From NCBI GenBank assembly GCA_016508695.1, contig VNKQ01000004.1, positions 1,302,001 through 1,366,000 on the forward strand: a stretch of DNA of 64,000 nucleotides, given 5' to 3'. The notes under the pieces were generated by a model, which was not told the origin of the DNA, made no database searches, and saw only the letters and a list, made by a program, of their open reading frames with translations. The DNA comes from Hyphodiscus hymeniophilus (Eukaryota; Ascomycota; Leotiomycetes; Helotiales; Hyphodiscaceae). This document shows, piece after piece, positions 47,760 through 60,230 of the stretch. Positions within the stretch are counted from its first letter, which is position 1, and every line of letters starts with the position of its first letter. The position numbers were made by a program, and so were the translations under genes.

Positions 47760-49747
47760 TTAGCGGCCGTTACTGGAGAAGAACAGGTGATTAAAGTCAC
47801 CAATTTGCCCACTAGCATATGCCTCAATGATTGATTGGACTGTTCCATATGTGCCACCAACGCACAAGAATGCCCCTAGAACAGGCAAGAAGCAATGTGA
47901 ATAGAACATTAACTTCTGGGCAAAGCTGCCGTTTTTATAATGCCAGAAGTCATACAACCACAAGCATCCTGGCAGTGCGATTGCGATTGGCGCAAAGCAC
48001 AAGGATCCCGTCAGGGCTAAGAGGTAGTTGAAGATTGGCACGGCCTCCGCGAGGATGAATGCGATCGTGCCCAGGCCGATCGTACATCCAAGCCAAGTCC
48101 CCCAGTGGATGACGGTGTTCTTTTGTAGATGGGGGGAGTTGCGTAGGATGCGGACGAAGAGGTATTTAGCTGCGACGTGAAGGTAAAGACAGGCTGAGAC
48201 AATCAAACCGATCAAGCCAATACCGTAGCTGACCTTCTTAATCGTGGGACCAGCAGATCCCAAAGATGGGGAAGTGACCCATTGTCCGCACCATCTGTAA
48301 ACTACGAGGGCGAAAGCAAGATATGCGGACTGCACTATGGCCATACACACCTGTGGGTACCCAGTCAATAATACTCACTGAAAAGCTATAGTATTGGCTC
48401 AGAAGTATACAGAAAAAGAACGATTGAGGCAGCATAAAAAAGATAAAGCACTGCCGACGAACCAAACTTGAATTGTTCCCAATATTTGAGATATTTGAAC
48501 AGGAGTAAAATGGAAATTTGCGAACGTTCTCCTCCCAAAAAAAGTCAAGTCTTCTCAATAAGTTTTATTGCTCTCAAGATAACCCAGTACGAGATAGCAC
48601 AGTGAGAATCAGGGGAACTCACATAGAGCGCCTTATTGTAGTCCTTAGGTTGTCGCATCTCCGAAATAACAGGCAAGAACGCGGAAGTTCCAGCGGACGA
48701 TACGAATATTGTGGCTGATGCAACAATACCCGCAACGAAAGTTGGATGAGCAATCGCGAAGTAGCCGAGCTCATATGGTCCAGTTTGGGGAGCGGCTGCC
48801 GGACGATCGCGCGTTGTCACCGCAATAACGACGATTAAAACAGCAATAAAGATCGAAGCGAAGCCTGCCCAGGTGAGCCAGCCGATTGAATGGAACTTGC
48901 GGACCGACGCGCAAGCTATGACAAGGACTGTTGCGACGAAGGAGAACCAGACGGTACAGGCACCGTGGGTGGAGAGAGCATTGAGAGCGATTGAAACACC
49001 GAGTATTCCAGAGCCTGAGCTAAGCACATATGCAATGAGGAAGAGCGCACCTACGATCCTGTAGCGATCTCAATGTCAGCACAATTGTTAAAGAACAAGA
49101 CTAATCAAGCCACAGCGAGAATCTGTCACAATGATCAAGCATCTAACCTTGCCATTCCCACAGCCTGGAGATTTGGCTGGGCAGGACTCTGGATCAAATC
49201 CTTGGAGGAAGTATCATGTTCTCGATCTTCGAGTGATCAACGGGATTGTGAATAGGGGGCATCAAAAAAGGAAGAGTAAAAGAGGAAACTCACTCCTTGA
49301 GCACTACTCCCCCTAAAACTTCAGCCATATCAGCAATTGAGTGACAACCTGGATGGGCATTACGGAAGTTTCCTTGCAAGACCGCTTCGTAGGTGTTGAC
49401 CAATCCCCATCCAATCACTGAGAGAGAGCCCCCGACAGCTCCAAGAGAATACATAGCTGTTGGGATAGAGAGAACTCCAGTTGCGAAGATGACTGCGAGG
49501 ACAATCAGCAGAAGAAGATGCTTAGCATGATGGTGTGAGACCTACCCTTCAGAAATATAACGGAAGCTCGGGGCCATCCCACAGTCCTGAAATTGACACC
49601 TTCGTGAGTCTTCTTAAAGACCTCGTTCTCCTCCAAAGGGTCCAAAACGTCGCCATATCCTTCATCTACGCCTCCGTTGCTAGATGGCTGCACTTTCTCA
49701 TCGTCGGAACTGTTGTTGTGCTTGATGGACCCCACCCTTAGAGACAT
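47760..49747 (-). CDS. Mtr-like amino-acid transporter (AAAP family)
   Basis: Exons 49747-49546, 49492-49294, 49058-48623 and 48350-47760 encode 475 residues. The order of motifs is that of fungal neutral amino-acid permeases related to Neurospora Mtr: NFRTVGWPRASVIFLK, FATGVLSIPTAMYSLGAVGGSL, GWGLVNTYEAVLQGNFRNAHPGCHSIADMAEV, SGILGVSIALNALSTHGACTVWF, SVRKFHSIGWLTWAGF and LYVCMAIVQSAYLAFALVVYRWCGQWV. About eleven hydrophobic segments fit a plasma-membrane secondary transporter that imports neutral or aromatic amino acids; the exact substrate is inference. The cytosolic N terminus carries Ser/Asp-rich sequence. The 235-bp and 272-bp second and third introns are longer than most here, but the flanking protein is contiguous with the family. 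Confidence 0.92.
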
Positions 49748-52028
49748 GCTTGCTATACTTTCAATTCCTGACGTCAAATATTTGGATGTATATAAGGGCC
49801 TAGGGGCTTGAAGTGGACATGAATGGGAGGAACGAAAAATAGGGTGAGCAAGATATATATTGCAGTGTTAACTTCACTACGCCTGACAGCTCGAGATAAG
49901 GGAATATGAAATACTTTCCCAAAACTGAAAATAGCTTGACCGGGATAAAGCTATTGCATGTCTTGCGTAGAGATAACAGCCACCCGCATCGAATTGGATG
50001 CTTGGATCTGGCACGGGCCGTAGGCCATCTTGGCTGTGGGTTACATGCCGGTACTTCAGGAATTGAGCATGATATAACCGTTTTCCCTTGGTGCTCTTAT
50101 CGTTGTGTTGCTTACTGAGCTTATCTGTACGGAAAGGCAGTGTGATTGTCGCCTGTAAGCGGAGTTCCGATGGGCTTTGGGTAAACCAGATATCTGAATG
50201 ACAACGAAAGTGGGATTGCGATTGTGCATAAAACATCCTCGCTGAATAGGCCATGGCCTTACAGAGGCGTTGGCGATCATATCTGGAGGTATGTATCGCC
50301 AAAGTGGCTCTGTGAAGAGCAACAGGTAAGGTACCCGTGGCTACGTGTCAGGACTCAGGACCCATCAGGAACAGATGAGTATTGTGATAAAGTTGCGCAG
50401 GATTTTCGGACGGTCGCGACCTTCAGAGCCCTTCTCGAACCATTGTAACCATGCATCAGCATCATTGGAACGATCTTCCCGTCTGTTGTCAGAGGCTGAA
50501 AATGCTTCTGCATTCGTGAGCGCCTCCCAGCATAGTGAAGGAAAGTTGTGCCTCTACTGCTTGCAAGTGATGAACTTCTCCAGCACCAATGCCACGATAA
50601 TCATCAAGCTGTTCTCGAGGATGCATATGAGACGTTGACAGAAACATGAGCGGCTCACATCGACTTGAAAATCGATGGAAATTGATGCACCCTTCCTCCT
50701 AGCACTCGGGATGGCGGCGGTTGGCGTCTCGGGTTCTAGTTACCTTAGCTAGTGTACCGTTCCGTTTCCGCTTTAGTCAGTCATCTGTGTTTTAGTTTAC
50801 TCCATGACTCGCAAGTACCTAGGGTGAGGCACTCGAATAACACTCCAAAGGTCTTTAAACCAGAGCCTTAAAGTCTTCCTTGAAAATTCCGGCTTACTTG
50901 ATGTTGAAACAGTCAAGTTTACATAGTCTCTAGTCTAGGCATGAACAAGCAAGCTCCTGGAGTTCAGCAATCGTATTCCGTACGGTAGCTCGCTCCCAAC
51001 TGCTACTCGGATAGGTACATGTCTCTTGCACTGTTAATTGTGATGCAGTGCATGCAATCCGGAGGCTTCAAAATCACTGGCCTTTGCATAGACATGTACA
51101 GTAGTTTCAAAAGCAAACTGGATTGAATACCTGGGCAGTATTCGCGATACAATGAAGCAATGAAACTCATCTTGCTCATCACAACGGTGTTGCTGCTCTC
51201 CAACTTCCACAGGCCTATATCAACATCACGGCTATCGAGGCTATCAGGTTCTTTTGAAGCTCTCCAAGCTCATGCCCGTGGCAGTCACTAATTCTCTCTG
51301 GGAAATTCGATATCAGGATTCATCGACAGCAACACACTACCGGACGACCCTTTCTCTATTCTTCTTACTCATCCACTGCAACAATTATCTGATGGACTGT
51401 GTAACAGACGCAGTCACGCTTCATGGCCGAAACGTGTGTACAGGCGCTCAGAAGAGTATTCTAAAGAATGAAGGGACTGATGAGGTTTCGCTGCATCCCG
51501 AGAGTATTTCCCTGGTAGTGGTGGGAAAGAAGGATTCGGACTAAACACATAAAACCAGACGTTTAAGGAAAACGAGTTCTCTTTGCCTTGTATACTATTC
51601 AGCAGTGGGCCGTGGCTGGCCACACTCGAGCTGGGTTTGACTTCGTATATTGATACTCAGAGCTCATGAGCTATTCAGCTTACAGGTGTACCCCGGATTA
51701 GAATCAGGAGAAAAGAGGGTGCTTCCGAAAGATTCGGATCTACAGGTTCAGTTGAATGTAGAATGATGATGGTAGAAAGTTAATCATTATGAATTGCCGG
51801 GTAATCATTTGTTGTACGATTTTGTAGATATCCCTCTACCACTAAAGACAACAAAACTGGTGCAAGCTACGCTCGAGAACATACTGAGTTGTACTACACA
51901 CGTACTGAAATAACTTTTCTGGAACTTTCTTTGTTGAAACCGAAGCATTTTCCCGTCTGGCCTCAACCTCAACACGGCGTGCGTTCCGGACGGGTACAGA
52001 AGTCCATGTATCGGGCATAAATCGGATA
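49748..52028. other. Intergenic region between transporter and transposon
   Basis: About 2.3 kb. No gene can be supported. A short frame from 51160 begins with a secretion-signal-like MKLILLITTVLLLS but stops after 43 codons; the same frame is open again in two later blocks. The right end abuts the transposon target site. Confidence 0.45.
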
Positions 52029-52105
52029 TAGTAGTATTCGGGTTAAATTTATTTTCGCGATTTTTCCCGTGTGCCCGTACCACCAAAAATTTGAGCCCCA
52101 AATTT
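52029..52105 (+). repeat. Left terminal inverted repeat
   Basis: Begins TAGTAGTATTCGGG. The first 49 bp match the right repeat perfectly in inverted orientation. The following few differences are C/T transitions plus one single-base gap. Confidence 0.92.
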
Positions 52106-52379
52106 ACTTAAACTAGTGATAACTCTATAACGCAATGCTTAATTAAGTCGGTATATAGCTTAAAATACTCCTATTAATTGATACTTTCTAACCCTTAAAG
52201 GAATAAGTCTAATGCGCGGTTATTCCCTTATCGTTATAATAAAAGCCTCGATCTAGACATACTTTACGCGCAATATAGATAAACCTAATTAAAATAGAAT
52301 TATAATTGCGTTTAATATTACTACGGTTATAATACGCAATATATATAAGAAGATAAAGCAAAAGATAGTATTTAGAGAA

Positions 52380-53099
52380 GCTATTAATCGTAATATACTT
52401 AGTTCCCCTTTTACTTTAACTACGGAAATAGCTAAGTTAGTAGCCTACTTAATAGGCACTATACTAGTTATATATCAAGACGAAATCGCCGAATTTCTCT
52501 ACGATATATACGCTATTCGAGTTATTTAACCTATTATATTAAAGCTATTAAAACGTATTAATATTATACGTAAGAAGTTAAGTATAAAGCTAAAGCAAAA
52601 GAGTAAAGAACTTTAATTTAATTATTAATATTAACTCTATATATTCTAGGCAAACTAGCTAATATATATCGACGAGTATAAGAGTAATAATTAAACTAGA
52701 AATCGTTAATTTAGGTACTCTTAACGCAGTATACGTATAGTAATAAAAGAGTAGTTAATTAAGAAAAAGAGGGTTTAAATACTACTTATATATTCTCTCG
52801 AGGGGGTAATCGACTCTATATTATTTTATAGCTTTTATATTACTAATATATTTCGTTATTTTGTTATTAATGACTTTCTTAACGTTATAAACCCATTTCT
52901 AATAAAGTACTTAGTATTAATAATAGATAACGCTAAGTTTTATTATACTTATATCGATAAGATCAAATATATATACTATATAAAGGGGGTTATTATACTC
53001 TTTTTACCTCTTTATTCTCTAGATTTCAACCCTATCGAAGAGTTCTTTAGTAAATTTAAGGCTTTTATTAAACGTACTTATTATATAAAACGTTATTAA
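52380..53099 (+). pseudogene. Tc1/mariner DDE transposase remnant
   Basis: One frame reads a degraded transposase with several stops. The three acidic catalytic positions remain in the same frame: YIDE (Asp codon at 52671), IDNAKF (Asp codon at 52926) and NPIEEFFSKFKAFIKR (Glu codon at 53037), with 36 residues between the last two. The block between them (SLEGVIDS, FLPLYSLDFNPIEE) is the usual 'LPPYSPDLNPIE' region with changes expected from C-to-T mutation. The N-terminal helix-turn-helix part is too decayed to delimit, so the left boundary is approximate. Confidence 0.85.
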
Positions 53100-54399
53100 T
53101 TCGCGGATTACTAGAAATATATTATATAAGTAGTTAATTAAGTTAGAATAGGGGAAAAGGCAAAAGCAAATGCCCGCGGGCACTTTCGTTATACTAGAGT
53201 CCCTAATATACTAGACAATTAGGTATAGTTTACTATACAAATACTAAGAAAGGAAGAAAGGAAATATTTAAGTATAATCCTTTACTTTAGGTGGGTTATT
53301 AAGTAAGGATATAGAGTTAGTAGGGGGGAAATTTCTATCGGTTAATTTATACTTACTATTTAACTAGTTTAAATAATTTAATTAAACTTTTATTGAATAT
53401 TAATTCTTTATTTATTTAGTACTTTTAATACTTAATTTGAGTTTAATAAAATGCGTAGTAATTAAATTATTAAGACTTCCCTAAGTATAAAAATTAAAGA
53501 ACCCTAAGTATATTACCCCCCTTAAAATACTTAACTAACTTACGAAATCGAATAAAGGTAAATAAGAGAAAGAGAAACTAAGTACTCTAATTAGTCGAGA
53601 AAAGTATTCCGTACTTAAATTCCCTAATTTAAACTTAAAAGAAAGTCCGTATTACTTTTAACCCCACTTACTTAGCCTTTATATTATTTTTTAAACTTAG
53701 AGATAGTATCTCGAATAAAAAGAGCGACTCCCTTATTCTTAATAAGTATTACAATTAATTTTATATTATCTCTAGCTTCTTTTAACTTAATTTTACTCTT
53801 AATAAGTCGTAAGAGAGAATACTAAATATCTATAAGTCGGCGGGTCCTAACCTTATTAATAACCTACTTCGACTACTCTTTTTATAGCTTTTGATTTTGC
53901 TTTTTAAGTATAATAATCGATCGAAAAAAAGACAAAGGAGGCTAAGGAATTGCTTTTTAAGTCGATAGTTATAATATTATTAGGGGATAGAAAAGTTGCG
54001 GCTAAGTAATACTATATATTAAATACCCAAATTAAGAGGGCCTAAAGGGGGGCTAGAAACTTATTAAATAATAGGGAAGAGAGTATATTAAACGTTATTT
54101 AAGTAACTTAATCTCGTGTTTAAGCTTCTCTTATTTTATTTAATCGCATAAGTATTATAATTCGGCTTTAATTAAGGGAGTAGTCGTAATGCTTATAAGA
54201 GTAATTAAAACCCCTCCCTTCTTACTTACCCCCTTTATCGTCGCCTTATTTATATACTTAGAGATCTTTATAAACGTACGATTACTAGGAAATAATTTAT
54301 TTATATTATTAATATAATATATTAACGCTTTGGCCTAGTTATATAAGTATTTGTCTTATAGTATAAAGTGAGTTGTAAGGTGGGTTTTTATAACGAAGT

Positions 54400-55369
54400 A
54401 GGCCTTCCCTATTCCCCTATTTAAGTATATACTATTATTATACTTTTAGGATTCTTATAGAGACTTTATTATATATTTTAATATATTGGCTTAATTGTTT
54501 AATCGACTCTTTATACTTAGTATCTTATTTATACGAGAGTAAGAGGGCCTAGAGAAGTAGTAAGAAGAGGGGGTAAATAAAGGAGGGGATAAGCCTATTA
54601 AACTATTATAATTGTTAACGCTAGTAAAGTTAAGATTAATATAACTTTGCTATTGTTTCTTATATTAAATTAAGCCTGGCTAAGCCTTTATTCCCTTCTT
54701 TATAATTAAATTAGCGGTTTCTAAAAATATAAGGGGTATAGTATTGCAAAGTCTTATAATAAAGAATTAATAGTATATATATACTCGATTTGCTTTTCTA
54801 GGGCTACGAAACTTTAAAATATTAAGAAAAGAGGTTTATTCTTTTTAATTGTATATTAATTTATCGTTTAGCTACCTTTAAGTATTATATATTGCCTTCT
54901 ATCTTCCAAAATAAAAGGGTATCCCCCCTAGGCACTATATCTTATATATATTTACTAATTTATTATATTCTTTATTAATATCTAAGAAGCTAAGCTCTTT
55001 GAATATATTATTAATATCGCGTATTATATAGAACTTACTAATTTACAATAAGTCGTAATATATATTAACTTAAAATTCGATTTTGTAAACCTTAGAGGGA
55101 AGGGGTTTAATAACCTTAACGTCCGTACTAATAGTAGAGTCTACGTTAATAAGAGAAGTTATATTCGAAGAAGGCTTAGGCGTAATATTAACTTATTCTT
55201 TAGTCTTATTTTTAGTCGAATTAGCCTTTTTCTTAGTGGGTTTTCTAGTGCGTTTAAATGTGGGTTCTATAAGTAAATCTAACGCGTTACTACGTCGAGA
55301 CTACCTCGTCTTTTTAAGAGACTTAATACTCGAATTAAAGTATACTCTTTTCGCAAATCGAATAAGCAT
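54400..55369 (-). pseudogene. Second decayed ORF of the transposon, unidentified
   Basis: From an ATG at 55369 one minus-strand frame can be read for over 300 codons, in which the interruptions I checked are TAA or TAG, as expected from CAA/CAG or TGG codons after RIP. Readable pieces include a basic, Thr/Lys-rich N-terminal region (RTRKPTKKKANSTKN) and FRSPRKANRVYIYY, LCNTIPLIFLETANLIIKKG. I recognise no family. The left limit is uncertain. Confidence 0.5.
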
Positions 55370-55453
55370 ATTATATCTTTAATTTGCAATTGTTAGATTT
55401 ACAATTAGAGTTGTAGTTGTTAAGTAATTCCCTAGTACAAGTTCGAGTAAGTA

Positions 55454-55529
55454 GAATTTGGGCTCAAATTTTTAGTAGTGCGGGCACACGGGAAAAATCG
55501 CGAAAATAAATTTAACCCGAATACTACTA
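55454..55529 (-). repeat. Right terminal inverted repeat
   Basis: Inverted copy of the left repeat, ending CCGAATACTACTA next to TA. It is the mirror of 52029-52105. Confidence 0.92.
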
Positions 55530-55963
55530 TATATAAAGGGTAACCACGACGCACGAAATGTCAGCATCAACAACAATAATGCCCAATCAAGAACGCCAAC
55601 TACTCAATCAACCCTCCGAAATATGCCAATATGCGGGGAAGTGTCGCACTTCCGGTTTCTTGTCCGCAGCGCTTTTGGACAAGCCGACTTTTCGCTGTTT
55701 GACGTTCGGCGACAGGAAACGCTGAATCAGCGGATCCATAATGGCAGGGGGTAGCAAATACGGTGAATGTCGTCGAGGTCAAAAGTTCTCAATTCTTTTC
55801 TGAAGATGTCTAGATCTCTGTTTGTCGGCTTGACAAGGCAGAGGAGAGAGATTAGGGATATGATGTTTGATTGAGCTTCAGCGCGTCTTCAAGTCCTAGT
55901 GCAATAAACAGCAAGCTCCTCAAGCGCGAATCCCACCCTCTGCGAACAGACTTCGAAATCGAA
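55530..55963. other. Short region between transposon and MFS gene
   Basis: 434 bp, normal base composition, holding the promoter and leader of the MFS gene. The insertion therefore lies within half a kilobase of the start codon. Confidence 0.6.
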
Positions 55964-58246
55964 ATGGTCGACAAAGTCAATGAGAAGGAGCTCGAGGCTG
56001 GGAATACCTCACCCACAGCGTCATATCTTGCGCCTGGAAGAACCAAAGAATTCGGACCTATCAATGATCTATCGCAAACTCGAAGTCGGTCTCTAATTCG
56101 CGCCCCGACATCACTGAATTCTATCAGCCGCTCAAGATCGAATAATGGATATGGATGTGATGGTCAGGAAGACTTAGATGAGTCTGCGGATGTGGAACGT
56201 GGACCTGCAGACGGGGGCGTGGAGAAAGATCCATTTGAGGTGAAATGGGATGATGGGGATAACGATGAGATGAATCCGAGAAATTTGGGATTTGGGAAGA
56301 AGTGGCTTATTGTGCTGATTGTTTCCGCAAGCTCGTTGTGCGTGTAAGTACAGTTTCTCTTTGAGAATGCTCGTGGCGATGTTGGATGCTCAGATGTAAC
56401 AGATCCTTCTTGGTAGAAGAGCTTCTGTGCAACAGGGTTACCTAGGTGCGAGAGAGGGTACCGGGAGGATTATACATACTGCTATCAATCGTCAGAAGCT
56501 CAACGTTATGCTGATTTTTATCAACCAGGACTTGTACTTCTTCGATATACACCTCAACATATGCCCAAATTGAAAAGGAGTTCCATTCGTCGAGGGAAGT
56601 AGCAACATTGGGCCTGTCATTCTTCATATTTGGACTCGGCTTGGGTCCTATGTTGCTTGGGCCTTTATCGTAGGTAAATTCTCGGGCTCTGTTGTTTCGA
56701 GTACTGACTGTGAGGTAGTGAGTTCTATGGTCGACGACCGATTTATTTGGCTTCGTTCAGCTTCTTTTTGATCTGGATTATTCCCTGTGCTGTTGCCAAG
56801 AACATGGAGACTATGCTAGTTTCTCGATTTATCAACGGGGTTTCTGGCAGTGCTTTCCTGTCAGTAGCTGGTGGGACAGTCGGCGATTTGTTTAAGAGAG
56901 AAGATCTTCAGCTGCCCATGCTAATATACACTGCCTCGCCATTCGTGGGCCCTTCAATTGGTCCATTGATTGGAGGATTCATCAACCAGTACACAAGTTG
57001 GCGCTGGACCTTCTATGTGCTTATCATCTGGTCATTCGTCAACCTGGGGATGATCTTCCTCTTCGTTCCCGAGACCTATCATCCAGTCGTTCTACGCAAC
57101 AAAGCCCGGAAAGTACGAAAGGAGACCGGCGATGAAAGATGGAAAGCTCCAATGGAAAAAATAAATAAATCGATACCCAGGACGATCGGATATTCCCTCC
57201 TTCGACCTGGACAGCTCCTGATTTTTGAGCCAATGTGCTTGAATCTCTGTCTCTTCTCAGCTATCCTCCTAGGTATCCTCTATCTATTTTTCGGAGCTTT
57301 TGGACTTGTGTTCGAAGGCAATCACGGTTTTAGCTTGTCTGAAACTGGGCTCTCGTTCATGGGAATTTTTATTGGAATGCTTATTGGTGCGGCAACGGAT
57401 CCGTTTTGGCACAAAAACTATGTACGCCTGATCAAACAGCGTGAAGAAATAACTGGAGAAATTGGTGGAAGTGAGCCAGAGTATCGACTTCCACCCACAA
57501 TTGCCGGGGCTTTTATTGTACCGGTTGGCCTGTTCATGTTCGCCTGGACTACATATTCCAGTGTTCACTGGATTGTACCTATAATTGGCTCAGCTGTTTT
57601 CGGCATAGGGTGAGCAAGTTCTTTTCCCTTGTCCTAAAACCTACTATCGAGCCTCTTGGCTTAAAACCCCCTTCCCCGGAACGCACGAAAGTCAAGTGGC
57701 TTTTGTCATGACCTGTACCTGCATAGAGTCCAGGTTCTATCAACAGGAGGCTTTCACATACCCTGTTCTGTTTTGGAATACTTCCACACTTCATCTCAGC
57801 TCAGCCAAAACTGTATCCCCTGGAAACAGCACCCCCAATTCTCTTCCCGTATGAGCGGTGGTACAAGTATTGGATGTAGCTAACCGATTGGAACATGCAG
57901 AACGCTACTCGTCTTCTCAGGCATCTTTACCTTCTTGGTCGATGCGTATCCACTATATGCAGCCTCGTCTTTAGCAGCCAATAGCTTCGCTAGAAGCAGC
58001 TTTGGCGGTATGTCTTATGCTGTTTCATTACTTGCATTTTCTGTCACATTCATCAATTTTGAGGCTGATGCATGATTTCCTGCAGCTGTTTTCCCCCTTT
58101 TTGGCATACAGATGTACGAGCGGCTGGGCGATCAATGGGCCACCTCATTGCTGGCTTTCTTGACCGTGGCTATGGTTCCATTCCCAATTATATTCTTCAA
58201 ATATGGGAAGAAGATACGAGGGAAGAGTCGCTTTGCTACTGGGTAA
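55964..58246 (+). CDS. MFS transporter, DHA1 drug/polyamine-type
   Basis: Exons 55964-56343, 56529-56669, 56719-57609, 57901-58007 and 58086-58246 encode 559 residues. A long charged cytosolic N terminus (about 115 residues) precedes WLIVLIVSASSLCVTCTSSIYTSTYAQI, the first helix of this fungal DHA1 group. Motif A is LGPLSEFYGRRPIY, created across the second splice junction. Later blocks GTVGDLF, FVGPSIGPLIGGFI, SWRWTFYVLIIWS and FLFVPETYHPVVLRNKARKVR are typical, and the C terminus ends GKKIRGKSRFATG. The family exports drugs, polyamines or other small molecules by proton antiport at the plasma membrane; the substrate is not predictable. The ATG at 55964 is the first in frame. All five exons join without a frame error, so the gene looks intact despite the adjacent transposon. 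Confidence 0.93.
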
Positions 58247-60230
58247 TCAAGAGCGAGAATCAACGTTACCGGCCATAGGTGATGTAATTATGTATATCAT
58301 GGATATACCTGGAATTCGACTGGGTTGCATAGCGAGGGGTTGGGATCTGTCGATAGTGGGGTTCATCATCATGACCACAACACAATCAAGGACTCGAATG
58401 TCGAGTCCCCAGCACACCAACTGGAGTGTGTGTCTGATCTTATACCAAAAACCCAAGTCCCTGGTCCCAGTCAATGTTCCAGTTACACAGCATAGCGTCT
58501 CCAATAGTGGTCAGACGGTGGTTGCTGGCATTGGCACATACGCATGTGCTCTCCACATGAAACCAATCCTCGTAACGTGATAGAGCCTTTTCAAAGCACG
58601 ACTTCCTCTTCGCATCACTGGAAGTAGCCAGTCAATGTTGCTGAGAGACCCAGGGGGGTAATTTCTTCAGCGACTATTGACCTAGTCGAAAATCAGGGGT
58701 TGTGGCTGGAGATGAGTGAGTACATGTGACCTCACTGTGATACAGTATTATTCGTACAACCACCTGAAGATTGTTGGAAATTACGACGATCCGGTACAAT
58801 GGATCTCATCTTTGCCAAATACTGGGCCAAAGCAAAGCAAAAGTACCGTAGAATAGAATAGACTCTATTAATGTTGTCTTGCAATAATTGGTTTGAGTGA
58901 ATGGGATTACAACACGTACATACAATAAGAAGACAATGCAGTGCAATGCGCGCGCAAAACAAGCAAGCGAAAAGAAGTGGCTGACCACAAGGGCCAAGCC
59001 GTCGCCGTCGTCAACTGCAGCGCACGACCAACGCTACAGTACTGCATTTCTCATTATTGTGATGAACGACACTACCTTCTTTGCGCAACACACCTTCCAC
59101 GGGCAGACCATTCGATTGTTGTCGCACGGCGTAGAGCCTCTCTACCAATCGCAAAGTCCCTTGCCACCTGATACGGATTTCCTCAATCTTCGCATTGTAA
59201 CTGTACTCTCGCGCAAGCTACACAGAGAGATCCGCGCAGAAGGAAGACGTGCGGCTAACCCCGCAAAGGCAAAAAGCTTGCTCTCCACTCTCAGCTACTC
59301 GGTCTCGCATACCCACGATACATCACCAATACGTCCCTGCGACAGATTATCGATTCTCGAGCCACGAATTGAGACGGTCAATCTTGCGAGACAGAGATAT
59401 TTCGGGCATCAATGCTATCGTAGTGGCTGCAGCGGCGGACGGATACCCGCAGATGAGACTGGGTTTGCCCTTGCCTAGTCGTACAGCGCTGAATGAGTCT
59501 TGGCCCTTGGGATAGGAGGGGAAAAGAAGATTGTGTCTCCTCAGTCCCGGTCAAGCGTGGCAAGCACAAGGGCAGTACACAGAGGAGCGGCCGGCGCGTG
59601 ATTGACCCTGAATTGTGTGAAAGAGGCGTGGAGATCACCTTGGTGCATTGGGTGGGATTGGTCGGCGACCTCGAACGTACCACAATTGCCGTCACTGCTT
59701 GGATTATCTTTGCGAAATCGCAGAGACTCTAGGACTAGGTCTGCTCGCCGCTGGGTAGCACTGCTGCCGCTGCTGAGAAAACACTGGGCGGTTCGAAGCG
59801 AAGCAACACCAGGCCAAGGGCAGCGCATGCGAACGGCGTGCCTGTGTGCGGCTAGGCACGCGACGAAACGTGCTGAACATTGAGGAATACCGGATAGCTG
59901 CACATCTTGCGCTCTGTGCGTTGAGGTGCATATTGGGGGCGTATACTGGGAATCGACGGCTGTGGCCGCACTCGGTGTATTGCGGCGCAAACTGTTTGGA
60001 TGCTGAGGCGTGAGAGCTGAGGGTCGAAGGTCATTGTGCAGTGCTGGTGCACTGGGCAGCTCTTACGACATCTACCCAACCTTTGGCTTTGCTTGTGCTA
60101 CGAGCTCCTGCGACAGGGCATATTCCTGCTCAGGGATCAGTCCTGCAACCAGGGTTTCTATTGACTGACGTGTGGTGTCGCAGAGAAGGGTTAGCTTGAG
60201 AGTTACTGCAGGCGGATAATATAAGACAAT
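58247..60230. other. Long leader/promoter region of ERT1
   Basis: About 2 kb with no supportable gene. Overlapping open frames of 80-190 codons on both strands (for example 58897-59478) lack domains. Several upstream ATGs near the gene could act as uORFs if the transcript has a long leader. Confidence 0.5.

Larger units (their letters stand above)
52029..55529. mobile_element. RIP-degraded Tc1/mariner-type DNA transposon with two decayed ORFs
   Basis: A 3501-bp element bounded by TA dinucleotides (52027-52028 and 55530-55531), which fits the TA target-site duplication of Tc1/mariner elements. Terminal inverted repeats of about 77 bp flank an extremely AT-rich interior. In the interior CpG is kept while CpA/TpG is rare and TpA is abundant, the signature of RIP. 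The plus strand carries a DDE transposase remnant and the minus strand a second decayed frame. The length is well above the 1.3-2 kb of simple Tc1/mariner elements. The element is certainly inactive in itself, since both frames hold many stops. Confidence 0.88.

Noticed and set aside
49505..49777. Longer N terminus for the amino-acid transporter
   Set aside because: The extra codons start with TTG, not ATG; the first real ATG is at 49747.
58897..59990. Overlapping ORFs of 76-193 codons upstream of ERT1
   Set aside because: Open frames exist on both strands with no domain; typical of GC-richer leader sequence.
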